Shown one piece after another: positions 1 through 8,424 of a stretch of 64,000 bases of DNA. The notes below the pieces were generated by a model. That model was given only the letters and a program-made list of their open reading frames with translations. It searched no databases and was not told the origin of the DNA. The stretch spans positions 248,001-312,000 of the forward strand of contig NZ_JAAGOX010000022.1 in NCBI RefSeq assembly GCF_010500245.1, read 5' to 3'. Within the stretch, counting starts at the first letter, position 1. Every line of letters begins with the position of its first letter. This DNA is from Ruegeria sp. PrR005. GTDB lineage: Bacteria > Pseudomonadota > Alphaproteobacteria > Rhodobacterales > Rhodobacteraceae. The translations under genes were made by a program, and so were the position numbers.

Positions 1-518
1 ACCCGGAAATCCGGGGCACAGACCAGGACCAGCCGTTCATCCCAAAGCTGAACCGCGCCATCGGGGAGGTCATCGGTGTGATCCATGGTGATCGAGATAT
101 CGGATACGTCCTGTTCCACATCGGACCAGACGGTGCCGTGTACCGTGACCAGGATATCGGGATGGGTGAGGTGAAAGTCGCGCAGCACGCCTGCCAGCCA
201 GACCGAGGCCAGGCTGGTGGGGCAGGAGACAACCACCTCGCGCCGTCGCTTCTGGGACAGAAGCGCCTCGGTGGCGACGTCGATCTCTTGCAGGGCGTGG
301 CGCACCGAAGGGAGATAGGCCTCGCCCACCTCGGTCAGGGCCAGCGCGCGGGGCAGGCGGACGAAGAGCGGGCGGCCGATATATTCCTCGAGCGAGCGGA
401 CATGGTTGCTGACTGCCGATTGGGTGCAGTTCAGTTCCTCGGAGGCAGCGGTGAAGCTCAGGTGGCGGGCGGCGGCCTCGAACGAGCGCAGGAAGGTGAG
501 ATGCGGCAGGTGTTTCAT
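1..518 (-). CDS. LysR-family transcriptional regulator (C-terminus cut by window edge)
   Basis: DNA-binding regulator of the LysR family, GcvA-like in appearance. The visible 172 residues begin MKHLPHLTFLRSFEAAARHL and carry the N-terminal winged helix-turn-helix (about residues 6-65, including FTAASEELNCTQSAVSNHVR), then a linker helix and the start of the effector-binding domain (VVVSCPTSLASVWL near residue 95). The reading frame stays open to base 1, so the rest of the effector domain lies outside the window. The gene is divergent from the MmgE/PrpD and MttB-like pair; LysR proteins commonly control the divergent neighbour, so it is the likely regulator of that pair. The inducer cannot be read from the sequence. 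Confidence 0.9.
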   Translation of the reverse strand, partial: MKHLPHLTFLRSFEAAARHLSFTAASEELNCTQSAVSNHVRSLEEYIGRPLFVRLPRALALTEVGEAYLPSVRHALQEIDVATEALLSQKRRREVVVSCPTSLASVWLAGVLRDFHLTHPDILVTVHGTVWSDVEQDVSDISITMDHTDDLPDGAVQLWDERLVLVCAPDFR

Positions 519-597
519 GGCACCAGTCTATTGCCGGTTGCCTGGCTCGCGGCAAGCCCTGTCCGGCCCGGCTTTGGTCAACGCAGAAACATGCGGG

Positions 598-634
598 GCA
601 AAAATAATCGGGCCATAGGCCCCGGCATTTTTGC
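598..634. promoter_or_regulatory. Nested symmetric dyad in the LysR / MmgE-PrpD divergent promoter
   Basis: Two inverted repeats share one centre. The outer arms are GCAAAAAT (598-605) and ATTTTTGC (627-634). The inner arms are GGGCC (610-614) and GGCCC (618-622) around a 3-base centre. The gaps between outer and inner arms are 4 bases on each side, so the element is symmetric over 37 bases. It lies between the LysR start (518) and the MmgE/PrpD start (701), where a LysR-type operator is expected. Function as an operator is inferred from position and symmetry. Confidence 0.5.
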
Positions 635-700
635 GTGTGGTGGGGCGGGCAGGCGTCTAGCCTTGGAGCCGGAGACGCCCGGCTGGGCGAAGGAGGCCAG

Positions 701-2074
701 ATGACCGCACCGATGAGCAAACCCGTTCCCACATTTGACCGGATCGCCGATTTTGCGCTGGACCGAGCGCCGGGTGACATACCTGCCAGCACGCTGGAGG
801 CGGCGGCCCTGATGGCACTGGATACGCTGGGGATCGTTGCCGCCGCAGGCCCGATGGAGGCGGGCGTGATCGCGCGCCAGACGGCGAGCCTGCTCTATGG
901 CAGCTCCGATCCGGGCCACAGCGCGCGGATGATGTTCGACGGGCGGAGCGTGAGCCTGGCGGGGGCGGCTTTTGCCGCTGCCACACAGACCGACAACCTG
1001 GATGGCCATGACGGGTACAACCCGACCAAGGGGCATATCGGTGTCGTCGTGATTCCGACGCTGGCGGTGCTGGCGCAGCATCTGCCAGAGTTGACCGGGC
1101 CCGAGGCGCTGGCCGCGATCACCGTGGGATACGAGGTTGCCGGGCGCGCGGGGCTCACGCTGCATGCCACGGTCAGCGACTATCACACCTCGGGCGCGTG
1201 GAACTGCCTGGGCGTGGTGGCAATGGCCGCGCGGCTGCGCGGGCAGGGGCGCGAGACGATGCGGCAGGCGCTGGGCATTGCCGAGTATCATGGCCCCCGC
1301 AGCCAGATGATGCGCGAGATCGCAACGCCCACGATGCTGCATGACGGGTCGGGCTGGGGTGCGTTGGTCGGGATGTCGTCGATGATCCTTGCCGAGCACG
1401 GGTTCACCGGCGCACCCGCGATCACCATGGAGGCGCCCGAGGCGGCGCCGTTCTGGGAGGATCTGGGCCGGTTCTGGCAGATGGAGCATCAATATGTGAA
1501 ACCCTATCCGATCTGCCGCTGGGCGCATGCGGCGGTGGACGGGGTGCGCGCGATCATGCTGAAGCATGGTCTGACCCATACGGATATCGCGCGGGTGCAT
1601 GTGAACAGCTTTCATCAGGCGGCGTGCCTATACCAGGGGCTGCCGCCCACCACCGGTATCGCGCAATATGCGCTGCCGTTTCCAGTTGCGGCCTATATCG
1701 CCTATGGCCGGATCGGGGTCGAGCATATCTCGGGTCCCGGCCTGTCGGATCCGCTGGTCGCGGATATCATGACCCGCATCACGGTGGCCGAGACCGAGCG
1801 CCATTCCACGCGGTTCCCGGTGGGGCGCTGGGCCGATGTGGAGATTACCACGACCGATGGGCAGGTGCTGGTGTCGGGCGACATCCATGCGCGGGGTGGA
1901 CCCGAGGCGCCGATGTCCCGTGACGAGGTAGTGGGCAAGTACATGGATTTTGCCGCGCCGGTACTGGGAGAGGAACGCGCGGCGTCGCTGCGCGACGCGA
2001 TCCTGGGGCTGACAGATCCGGACAGCCGGTTCGCCGATGCGGCGGCGCATCTGTTCGAGCCGGTTCAGGGTTGA
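701..2074 (+). CDS. MmgE/PrpD family protein (2-methylcitrate dehydratase-like)
   Basis: A 457-residue protein of the MmgE/PrpD family, whose known members include 2-methylcitrate dehydratase, cis-aconitate decarboxylase and iminodisuccinate epimerase. The N-terminal helical domain has the family pattern (ALMALDTLGIVAA near residue 35; DNLDGHDGYNPTKGHIGVVV near 105), and the core has YVKPYPICRWAHAAVDGV near 268. The ATG at 701 is chosen because AGGAGG lies at 691-696; an in-frame upstream start at 635 has no such site. The stop is 4 bases before the MttB-like gene, so the two are almost certainly cotranscribed. Length is usual for the family. The actual substrate is unknown; methylcitrate chemistry seems unlikely beside a methyltransferase. 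Confidence 0.85.
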   Translation: MTAPMSKPVPTFDRIADFALDRAPGDIPASTLEAAALMALDTLGIVAAAGPMEAGVIARQTASLLYGSSDPGHSARMMFDGRSVSLAGAAFAAATQTDNLDGHDGYNPTKGHIGVVVIPTLAVLAQHLPELTGPEALAAITVGYEVAGRAGLTLHATVSDYHTSGAWNCLGVVAMAARLRGQGRETMRQALGIAEYHGPRSQMMREIATPTMLHDGSGWGALVGMSSMILAEHGFTGAPAITMEAPEAAPFWEDLGRFWQMEHQYVKPYPICRWAHAAVDGVRAIMLKHGLTHTDIARVHVNSFHQAACLYQGLPPTTGIAQYALPFPVAAYIAYGRIGVEHISGPGLSDPLVADIMTRITVAETERHSTRFPVGRWADVEITTTDGQVLVSGDIHARGGPEAPMSRDEVVGKYMDFAAPVLGEERAASLRDAILGLTDPDSRFADAAAHLFEPVQG

Positions 2075-2078
2075 GAGC

Positions 2079-3614
2079 ATGAGCGATCGCAGGACCGGCG
2101 GCCGGCGTGGCAAGAGCGCGCGCAGCGGCGGAGGCATCGAGCAACTGCCTTGGCAACAGGTGCGCAACCCTTATCCCGGGTTTGAACTGGCCTCGCCCGA
2201 AGAGATGGAGCGGCTGCACGCGACCTCGATGCGGGTTTTGTCCGAACTGGGCATCCGGGTGATCGGTGACAACGTGCTGGACCTGTTCGCAGAGGCGGGC
2301 GCGCTGGTCGACCGCGATACAGGTATCGTGCGGATCGACGAGGAGTTGGTAAATGCGGCGCTGGCCACCGTGCCGCGCACCTTTACTCTGACCAGCCGCA
2401 ATCCGGCGAAACGGATCGAGATGGGCGGCAATGCGTTGAACTTCGGTCTGGTGGCGGGGCCGCCCAACGTGCATGACCGTGTGAACGGGCGGCGGTCGGG
2501 CAACTATACCGACTATTGCAACTTCATCCGGCTGGCGCATCATTTCAACGCGATCCATATCATCGGAAACCAGGTGATGGCGCCGGTCGAGATGCCCGCG
2601 AATACACGGCATCTGGACACGTATCTGGCCAATCTCACCCTGTCGGACCTGTCGTTTCACTGTACCGCCATCGGGCGGTGCCGGGCGCTGGACGGGATCG
2701 AGATGATGGCGATTGCGCGCGGTCAGACGCTGGAACAGATGGCCGCCGATCCCGGGGTGATCACCATCATCTCGGTCAATTCGCCGCGCCTCTTCGATGA
2801 TGCGATGGGGGACGGGCTGATCGCGATGGCCGAGCATGGCCAGCCGGTGACGATCACGCCCTTTACCCTGATGGGGGCAATGACGCCGGTGACACTGGCC
2901 GCCGCGCTGGGGCAGCAGAATGCCGAGGCGCTGTTTGGCGTGGTGCTGACCCAGCTGGTGCGGCCCGGGACGCCGGTGATGTACGGCTCGTTCACTTCGA
3001 ATGTCGACATGCGTTCGGGTGCGCCGGCGTTTGGCACGCCGGAAAACACCAAGGCGAACATCATCGGCGGGCAGTTGGCGCGGCGCTATGGGCTGCCTTA
3101 TCGCACGTCGAATTCCAATGCCTCGAACGCGGTCGATTTGCAGGCCACTTACGAGACGATGATGGCGACCTGGGGCGCGGTGCTGGGCGGGGCCAATATC
3201 ATCTATCACGCCGCCGGATGGCTGGAGGGCGGGCTGACCGCGTCGTATGAGAAATTCGTCCTCGATATCGAGATCATGCAGAACATGATGGAGTTCCTGC
3301 GGCCGGTGGATTTCTCGGATGACGCGCTGGGCTTCGATGCGATGGCGGGTGTGCCGCCGGGCGGGCATTTCTTTGGCGCGACGCATACGATGGAGCGCTA
3401 CGAGACCGCGTTTTACCGCCCGATCCTGTCGGATTGGCAGAATTACGAGAGCTGGGAGGCCGCCGGGGCGGTGGATGCCGTCGAACGCGCGACGCGGATC
3501 TGGCAGCAGGCGCTGCGCGAGTACGAGGAACCGGCGCTGGAGCCGGACGTACGCGAGGCGCTGGAGTCCTATGTGGCGCGGCGCAAGGAAGAAATCGGCA
3601 GCGGCGAACCCTGA
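2079..3614 (+). CDS. Trimethylamine methyltransferase (MttB) superfamily protein, non-pyrrolysine copy 1
   Basis: A 511-residue MttB-superfamily protein. Characterised relatives move a methyl group from a quaternary or tertiary amine (trimethylamine, glycine betaine, proline betaine, carnitine) to a corrinoid protein. The frame has no internal amber codon, so this is the non-pyrrolysine type. Family-like stretches include GLVAGPPNVHDRVNG near residue 128, YGSFTSNVDMRSGAPAFGTP near 304, and the C-terminal YEKFVLDIEIMQNMMEFL near 389. The basic N-terminal tail (RRTGGRRGKSARSGGG) is shared in style with the second copy at 36860. The start follows the MmgE/PrpD stop by 4 bases. No corrinoid protein or reactivase gene is in the window, so its partner must be elsewhere or the chemistry differs. 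The 3' end is 3 bases from the convergent thpR. Confidence 0.88.
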   Translation: MSDRRTGGRRGKSARSGGGIEQLPWQQVRNPYPGFELASPEEMERLHATSMRVLSELGIRVIGDNVLDLFAEAGALVDRDTGIVRIDEELVNAALATVPRTFTLTSRNPAKRIEMGGNALNFGLVAGPPNVHDRVNGRRSGNYTDYCNFIRLAHHFNAIHIIGNQVMAPVEMPANTRHLDTYLANLTLSDLSFHCTAIGRCRALDGIEMMAIARGQTLEQMAADPGVITIISVNSPRLFDDAMGDGLIAMAEHGQPVTITPFTLMGAMTPVTLAAALGQQNAEALFGVVLTQLVRPGTPVMYGSFTSNVDMRSGAPAFGTPENTKANIIGGQLARRYGLPYRTSNSNASNAVDLQATYETMMATWGAVLGGANIIYHAAGWLEGGLTASYEKFVLDIEIMQNMMEFLRPVDFSDDALGFDAMAGVPPGGHFFGATHTMERYETAFYRPILSDWQNYESWEAAGAVDAVERATRIWQQALREYEEPALEPDVREALESYVARRKEEIGSGEP

Positions 3615-3617
3615 TGC

Positions 3618-4133
3618 CTAGGCCGAAAGTGGATAATCGGCCAGGATTTCGTGCCGCGCGCCCTTTGGGTGCAGCGTCGAGCCATAGAGCGCGATGCCCG
3701 TGACGGGCAGGTCCGGAAGGTCGGTTTCGGCCAGGCCGGGCGGCAAGGGCGGCGGCGCTGCGCCGGGGCGCAGGCGGGCGAGGGTGACATGCGGCCGGAA
3801 CCGGCGTTTTTGCAACCCGATCCCGGCGCGACGGCAGGCCCTGGCGATGGTATCGTGCAAAAGGGTCAGGCGCGCGTCATCGGCCACGTGAACGAAGAGC
3901 GCGGTGCCGAAGGCGCCGATGCCGCCCATCGCCACGGCAAAGGGTTCGGCGCGCAGGGCCAGTAACTCGTGATGGAGCCCCTCCAGCACCTCTTCGGGCT
4001 GGTCGTCGAGAAAGGCGAGCGTCAGGTGCAGGTTGTCGCGTGGCACCGGGCGGCCCGCGCCCAGCCGACGCTGGAGCCTTTCAAGGTGGTCGGCGGTGTC
4101 GTCTGGGACCGGGATGGCAATGAAACTGCGCAT
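3618..4133 (-). CDS. thpR: RNA 2',3'-cyclic phosphodiesterase (2H phosphoesterase, LigT/ThpR family)
   Basis: A 171-residue protein of the 2H phosphoesterase family, which opens 2',3'-cyclic phosphates in RNA to 2'-phosphates and was named after a weak 2'-5' RNA ligase activity. Both catalytic HxT motifs are present: H36-L-T38 in NLHLTLAFLDD and H115-V-T117 in RPHVTLARLR, at the usual spacing. The N-terminus MRSFIAIPVPD is typical and the length is normal. AAGGAG lies just before the ATG. It stands alone: it converges with the MttB-like gene on the left, and a possible terminator hairpin separates it from the mot operon on the right. Confidence 0.93.
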   Translation of the reverse strand: MRSFIAIPVPDDTADHLERLQRRLGAGRPVPRDNLHLTLAFLDDQPEEVLEGLHHELLALRAEPFAVAMGGIGAFGTALFVHVADDARLTLLHDTIARACRRAGIGLQKRRFRPHVTLARLRPGAAPPPLPPGLAETDLPDLPVTGIALYGSTLHPKGARHEILADYPLSA

Positions 4134-4187
4134 GTGCTCCTTGTTGCCGACCGGGGCGGTTCGGTAAAGACCCTTTGCCCGTCGCCT

Positions 4188-4223
4188 GCCGGTTTCCGGC
4201 GGCCGTTGCGGGGGGAAACCGGC
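4188..4223 (-). terminator. Hairpin downstream of the motA operon (possible terminator)
   Basis: A perfect 10-base inverted repeat, GCCGGTTTCC (4188-4197) and GGAAACCGGC (4214-4223), with a 16-base loop. It lies between the stop of the last mot-operon gene (4242) and the start of thpR (4133), both read on the minus strand. No T-run follows on that strand, so intrinsic termination is uncertain; a Rho-dependent or mRNA-stabilising role is possible. Confidence 0.4.
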
Positions 4224-4241
4224 GCGATTTGCGCCGAACGG

Positions 4242-6446
4242 TCAGTCCAGCCGCCCCAGCATCTCTGCGATCCGGTCACGCATCGAACTGCTGTTTTCCA
4301 CGATGCTGCGGGCCTGGGCCAGCGGGGTTTCGGGATTTTCGGTCTCGGGCTCCAGCAGGTCCTTGCCGATGGCATGAATTTCCGCAAATCCCGTCCCCTC
4401 GGTGCCGGGCATCGGATCGGACGCGCCGGAGATCCAGATATAGCGGCTGGCCCGTTCCAGGTCCCCCGACTGCGCCAGCAGATCGGCGGCCCCGGAATAG
4501 TCGCCGGTCCGGTACAAGGCCTCGGCCCGGATCCGGTTCGCCTCGTCGCTTTCGATGCCTGCCAGTTCAAGCAGGGCGCGATGCGGTCGCCCGGTGCCCA
4601 GAGTCGCACGCGCGATCAGCACAGCGCGGTCGTGTCGCCCCTTGCGGTCCTGCGGGCGATCGGCGTAGCGCAGCGCAAGTTCATGAAACCCAAGCGTTAT
4701 TAGTCGCTGCGCGATCTGTTCCGCGTTTTCGAGCCTTGCCGCAAGGAACTGGTCATTCGGCAACATCGAGACATGACGCAGGAAGGTCACGTCGTCGGAC
4801 CGAGCGGTCAGGCGCGAGAGGACCCGGTTCAGCGTCTCGACCCAGGCTTGCTGATCCCGATCCGCCCCGGCCACGCCAACCGCCAACATGGCCTGATCGA
4901 AGCGGCCAGCCAGGGCCAGCGCGATGATATGCGCGGCCTGGAGCCTTGGGCCGATCTCGGATTTGCGGTATTCCTGCGCAAAGGCGGCCGCCAGCTCCAG
5001 GTCGCGTTCGGAGATATCGCCGCCCTCGGCCCAGCGTTTTTCGATCAGATCCGCCAGCGCCAATGGGGCGTGGATGGATGCCTTGTCGTCCGTCACGATC
5101 CGCGAGAGTTTCTCCTCCTGCACATCGGGCTTGTTTTCGAGCTCTGCCAGCTTGGCCTCGACCACCTCGATCGATACAGGATCGGCGGTTCTGGTTCTTT
5201 CGGTGCCGCGCAGGATCTGGCGCGCGGCGTCGACGAAACCTGCCTCGGTCAGACGATCACCCAGGGTGGGCCCCAGATGGGCGCGCAGATGCTGCGGCAG
5301 GGCGGCAAAGCTGCGCAGCATAGCCTTGGTATCGGCATTCTCGGCGACCCGGCCCTCGGTCAGGGCCGACCACAAGGCGGCCGGTCCATCGCAGGCCTGT
5401 CGCCCGGCCAGCGGGTTCCCGGGGCGTGGCGATTCGCCATCGACCGCGTCGGCAAGGGCGGAGAGCAGAGAGTGGTCCTGTGCGTTGGCCCCGGCCAGGG
5501 ACAGGATATCCCGGGCTTCGGCGCCGAACCCGAAAAAAAGGTATAGCCGCACCATTTGCAGCGCCACATCCGAGTCGACAGCGTCGAATTCCCGGTAGAG
5601 ACCGGCGCGAAGCCCGGCGAGTTGGGTCTGAAACGGGGCATCGCTGCCCCAGGTGTGGACCGCAAGCCGCGATGCGTCGGTACAGGGCAGTTGGCTGTCC
5701 GGTGATGCGATCCTATCCCGTGTGCCGCCCAGGTCGCGGTCGACAACGGTGCTCACCCTGAGGTTTGACAGTCCAAGACCCTGTTCCAGTGTTTCGGCAA
5801 GCGCGATCTGCGCCGCCAGCGTGTCCGGCGTGGCGCGGCCCGCGTTCTCGGGGTCGAGAGTCAGCACTTCCTGATCGACGCCACGCAGGATGCGCGAGTA
5901 AAGCCGGGTTTCGACGGCGCGACCGGCTTGCCGCACCGGAAGCGCGGAATACACCGGCGGACGCGTCCCGCCGATCTGCCCGGCCGAGGGGCTGTCCGGG
6001 GGGGACGGTCGGGCAAGCCGGTCCGGGACCAGCGGCAGGGTTATCGGTGGCGCGAGCGGCGGCAGGGTGGGCGGCACGGGCGCGCCTTTCGGGCGCGGGC
6101 GAATGTCGACCACAAGCAGCGAGCCGGATTGGACAAACCCACGCGCGTCGCAGGGGCAGGCCAGTTCCATTTCCAGCGGCGCACCCGGCGCGGTCTGGGT
6201 CAGCGCAGCCAGGCGAGAGCGCGGGATCCGGTCGAACACGGTATCGAAGCGGTAAACCAGGTCGGGGAGGTCGACGGTCAGGCGCGCAGCATTCGCGCCG
6301 CTTTCCAGGTTCCACTCGGTGCCTGGGGAGATTCGGAACACCAGTCGGGTAAACCCATCGTGCTCACCCGAGCGGATGTCGATCTCGGCGGCCTGCACCA
6401 CAGACGCGATCAGGCCCATGAAGACAATGGCCCAGACCCTGGCCAT
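4242..6446 (-). CDS. Secreted AMIN-like / TPR-like protein of the motA operon, function unknown
   Basis: A 734-residue protein with no assigned function. It begins with a signal peptide (MARVWAIVFMGLIASVVQA). The next hundred residues resemble a beta-rich AMIN-type fold (DGFTRLVFRIS, ARLTVDLPDLVYRF, GSLLVVDIRP). A proline-rich linker follows (about residues 115-150), and the remaining 550 residues are alpha-helical with irregular TPR-like repeats (for example HRALLELAGIESDEANRIRA near residue 625). The start ATG overlaps the motA stop as TGATG, so it is translationally coupled to motA, and the ATG at 6446 is preferred over an upstream in-frame start inside motA. A periplasmic role near the stator, perhaps at peptidoglycan, is inferred from the AMIN-like domain and the operon. 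Confidence 0.75.
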   Translation of the reverse strand: MARVWAIVFMGLIASVVQAAEIDIRSGEHDGFTRLVFRISPGTEWNLESGANAARLTVDLPDLVYRFDTVFDRIPRSRLAALTQTAPGAPLEMELACPCDARGFVQSGSLLVVDIRPRPKGAPVPPTLPPLAPPITLPLVPDRLARPSPPDSPSAGQIGGTRPPVYSALPVRQAGRAVETRLYSRILRGVDQEVLTLDPENAGRATPDTLAAQIALAETLEQGLGLSNLRVSTVVDRDLGGTRDRIASPDSQLPCTDASRLAVHTWGSDAPFQTQLAGLRAGLYREFDAVDSDVALQMVRLYLFFGFGAEARDILSLAGANAQDHSLLSALADAVDGESPRPGNPLAGRQACDGPAALWSALTEGRVAENADTKAMLRSFAALPQHLRAHLGPTLGDRLTEAGFVDAARQILRGTERTRTADPVSIEVVEAKLAELENKPDVQEEKLSRIVTDDKASIHAPLALADLIEKRWAEGGDISERDLELAAAFAQEYRKSEIGPRLQAAHIIALALAGRFDQAMLAVGVAGADRDQQAWVETLNRVLSRLTARSDDVTFLRHVSMLPNDQFLAARLENAEQIAQRLITLGFHELALRYADRPQDRKGRHDRAVLIARATLGTGRPHRALLELAGIESDEANRIRAEALYRTGDYSGAADLLAQSGDLERASRYIWISGASDPMPGTEGTGFAEIHAIGKDLLEPETENPETPLAQARSIVENSSSMRDRIAEMLGRLD

Positions 6447-7315
6447 CAAGCGGCATCCTGTTTGAGGCCCTTTAGAGCCTGTTCCAATTCGGTGAAATCG
6501 GGCCGGTTGTGCGCCGGCGTGTTCTGGCGGCCGACCTCGATGCACATGGACGCGTTGTGGTTGTGCAGATTGGCGACCAGTACCTCCTTGATCAGCAGGT
6601 AGAAGTGATTGTCTTCCTCGACCACCGCCTTGACCTTGGCCGCGAAGGGGCCGACCAGCCCATAGGCCAGAAAGACGCCAAGAAAGGTGCCGACCAGCGC
6701 GCCGCCGATCAGTTTGCCCAGCACCTCGGGCGGCTGGTCGATCGAACCCATGGTCTTGATCACGCCCAGAACTGCCGCGACGATCCCAAGCGCGGGCAGG
6801 CCGTCGGCCACCGTCTGCAAGGCGTGGCTGGAATGCATGGCGTGATGCAGATTGGCCTCCATCCGCTTTTCCAGCACCTCTTCGACCTGGTGCGGGTCGT
6901 CATAGTTCATCGAAGCCGAGCGCATCGTGTCGCAGATCAGGGCGACCGCCTCGCGATCGGCCTGAATCCGGGGGTATTTCGAAAACAGCGCGGAACTGCC
7001 GGGATCCTCGATATGCTGCTCGACCTCGACCGGATTCTGCCGGGCGATACGGATCAGCGAGAACAGGAGGCACAGAAGGTCATGATAATCCGTGGGCTTC
7101 CACTTGGGTCCCTTGAACACCTTGCCGATGTCCTTGAGCGTGTGCTTGATCGCGCCCATGTCGTTGGAAATCAGGAAGGCCCCGGTTGCCGCCCCGCCAA
7201 TCATCATGATTTCAAAAGGCAGCGATTTCAAGATGATGGTCATCTTTCCGCCGGCCGCAAGGTAACCACCGAACACCATCGCAAAGATCACCACGATACC
7301 GATTATGCCGATCAT
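6446..7315 (-). CDS. motA: Flagellar motor stator protein MotA
   Basis: A 289-residue MotA of normal length. With MotB it forms the ion-conducting stator in the inner membrane. Four membrane segments are visible: two near the N-terminus (MIGIIGIVVIFAMVFGGYLA and residues 33-50), then a long cytoplasmic loop, then two more (LPALGIVAAVLGVIKTMG near 165 and LIGGALVGTFLGVFLAYGLV near 200). The family signature region G-x-x-A-A-V-L-G-V-I-x-T-M is present. The partner motB lies 10 kb away at the end of the same flagellar block. Downstream it is coupled to the AMIN/TPR gene by TGATG. A 63-base gap separates it from the MotE-like gene. Confidence 0.97.
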   Translation of the reverse strand: MIGIIGIVVIFAMVFGGYLAAGGKMTIILKSLPFEIMMIGGAATGAFLISNDMGAIKHTLKDIGKVFKGPKWKPTDYHDLLCLLFSLIRIARQNPVEVEQHIEDPGSSALFSKYPRIQADREAVALICDTMRSASMNYDDPHQVEEVLEKRMEANLHHAMHSSHALQTVADGLPALGIVAAVLGVIKTMGSIDQPPEVLGKLIGGALVGTFLGVFLAYGLVGPFAAKVKAVVEEDNHFYLLIKEVLVANLHNHNASMCIEVGRQNTPAHNRPDFTELEQALKGLKQDAA

Positions 7316-7378
7316 TTTCCGTCTCCGCTCTACCCGAACCCTTTATGACCTAAACAGCAGAGTCCTAATTTCCGGTTT

Positions 7379-7978
7379 TCACTCTTTGGGAACCGACGCA
7401 TTTCGGCCCGCCAGAACCACGCTGATCGTATAGGCAGCCTTGGGACTGAGGCCAGCCATCACGGCGGCGGCCGATTCGGGCTGCATCCGGGCCAGGAACC
7501 CGGCGGCAAAGGTCGGATCCATTTCCTCGAACAGCGCCGCCGCATCCTTGGGCTTCATCTTTTCATAGACATCGGTCAGGCGGCTCAGGTCGCCTTCGGC
7601 CGCGACGCTGGCCTTGGCCAGGGTATCGCTCAGCGTCTGCTCGGCCGCGTTCAGTTCCGCCAGTTTCCGGTCGATCGCGGTCTCGGCGATCTCCAGCGCC
7701 CGCATGCGTTCCATGACACGGGATTCGCGCGCATCCAGATCCTGTTCCCGCTGGCGCAGCGTGATCAGCAACTGATTCAGATCGGCGTCCGAGGCTTTTT
7801 CGCGCCCTTCTTCGGGTTTCGCATCGGCTGCGTGTTCGGGCTCGCTGCCCCGGGCAAAGGCTGGCCCGGCCTCGAGCGCGATCCGGATCACGGCAGAACC
7901 GATCATCAGCGCGGAAATCAGCAGCAGGGCACCGCCGCGCACGCGGGCGGCGGTTGCCGGTTTCGCAGGCGTGGTCAT
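7379..7978 (-). CDS. MotE-family flagellar protein (coiled coil plus MgtE-N-like domain)
   Basis: A 199-residue protein with one N-terminal membrane segment (ALLLISALMIGSAVIRIALE, about 17-36), a long coiled coil (about 60-120; RQREQDLDARESRVMERMRA), and a C-terminal domain like the N-domain of MgtE (VYEKMKPKDAAALFEEMDP, ARMQPESAAAVMAGLSPKAA). This architecture is that of MotE-family proteins, periplasmic chaperones or stabilisers of flagellar motor proteins in Sinorhizobium and relatives. The start overlaps the previous stop as ATGA. The family call is firm; the exact partner (FliL, MotB or MotC-like) is not shown by the sequence. Confidence 0.8.
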   Translation of the reverse strand: MTTPAKPATAARVRGGALLLISALMIGSAVIRIALEAGPAFARGSEPEHAADAKPEEGREKASDADLNQLLITLRQREQDLDARESRVMERMRALEIAETAIDRKLAELNAAEQTLSDTLAKASVAAEGDLSRLTDVYEKMKPKDAAALFEEMDPTFAAGFLARMQPESAAAVMAGLSPKAAYTISVVLAGRNASVPKE

Positions 7979-8415
7979 GAGTCGGCTCCGCCGGAACTGC
8001 GCTCGTGCCGCATGAACATCACGCCGGCTGGCGGGGGCGTCGGTTGTTTGGGCGGTTGGACCATCGCTGTCTTGGGCTCCTCCCGGATCACCTCGTGCAT
8101 CTCCTGCGGCGGGTTCGCCGGGGCTGCCTGTGGTGCCAAGTCATGCATCGAGGCCATCATCAGCTCCAGCCTCTGCGCGACCGATTCCGCGCGCGTGGTC
8201 AGATCCTGCAGGGCCGATCCCGAATTGTCCGAGGTCTGTCGCGCCACGGTCAGGGTCTTGTTCAGCTCGTCCACCTGCGCCGACAGGACGGCAACCGCGC
8301 CGCCGACTCCCTTTTCCAGGTCGTTGAATTTCTTCAGGCGCCGGGCCAGCACGAAACAGTAAAGCCCGGCCCCGAGCGCGCCCGCCACCAGAAGAATATC
8401 CGCAATCAGTTCCAC
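7975..8415 (-). CDS. DUF6468-like membrane-anchored flagellar operon protein
   Basis: A 146-residue protein with one N-terminal membrane helix (LIADILLVAGALGAGLYCFV), a basic turn (LARRLKKF), a coiled-coil stretch (about 30-90; LSAQVDELNKTLTVARQTSD) and a proline-rich tail. This matches the small DUF6468-type proteins found beside fliL/fliM in alphaproteobacterial flagellar clusters; no mechanism is known to me. The start is GTG, supported by AGGAG at the right distance, which itself overlaps the fliL stop region. It is coupled to the MotE-like gene by ATGA. The DUF number is from memory of the family; the operon link is direct. Confidence 0.7.
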   Translation of the reverse strand: MELIADILLVAGALGAGLYCFVLARRLKKFNDLEKGVGGAVAVLSAQVDELNKTLTVARQTSDNSGSALQDLTTRAESVAQRLELMMASMHDLAPQAAPANPPQEMHEVIREEPKTAMVQPPKQPTPPPAGVMFMRHERSSGGADS

Positions 8416-8424
8416 ATTTTTCTC

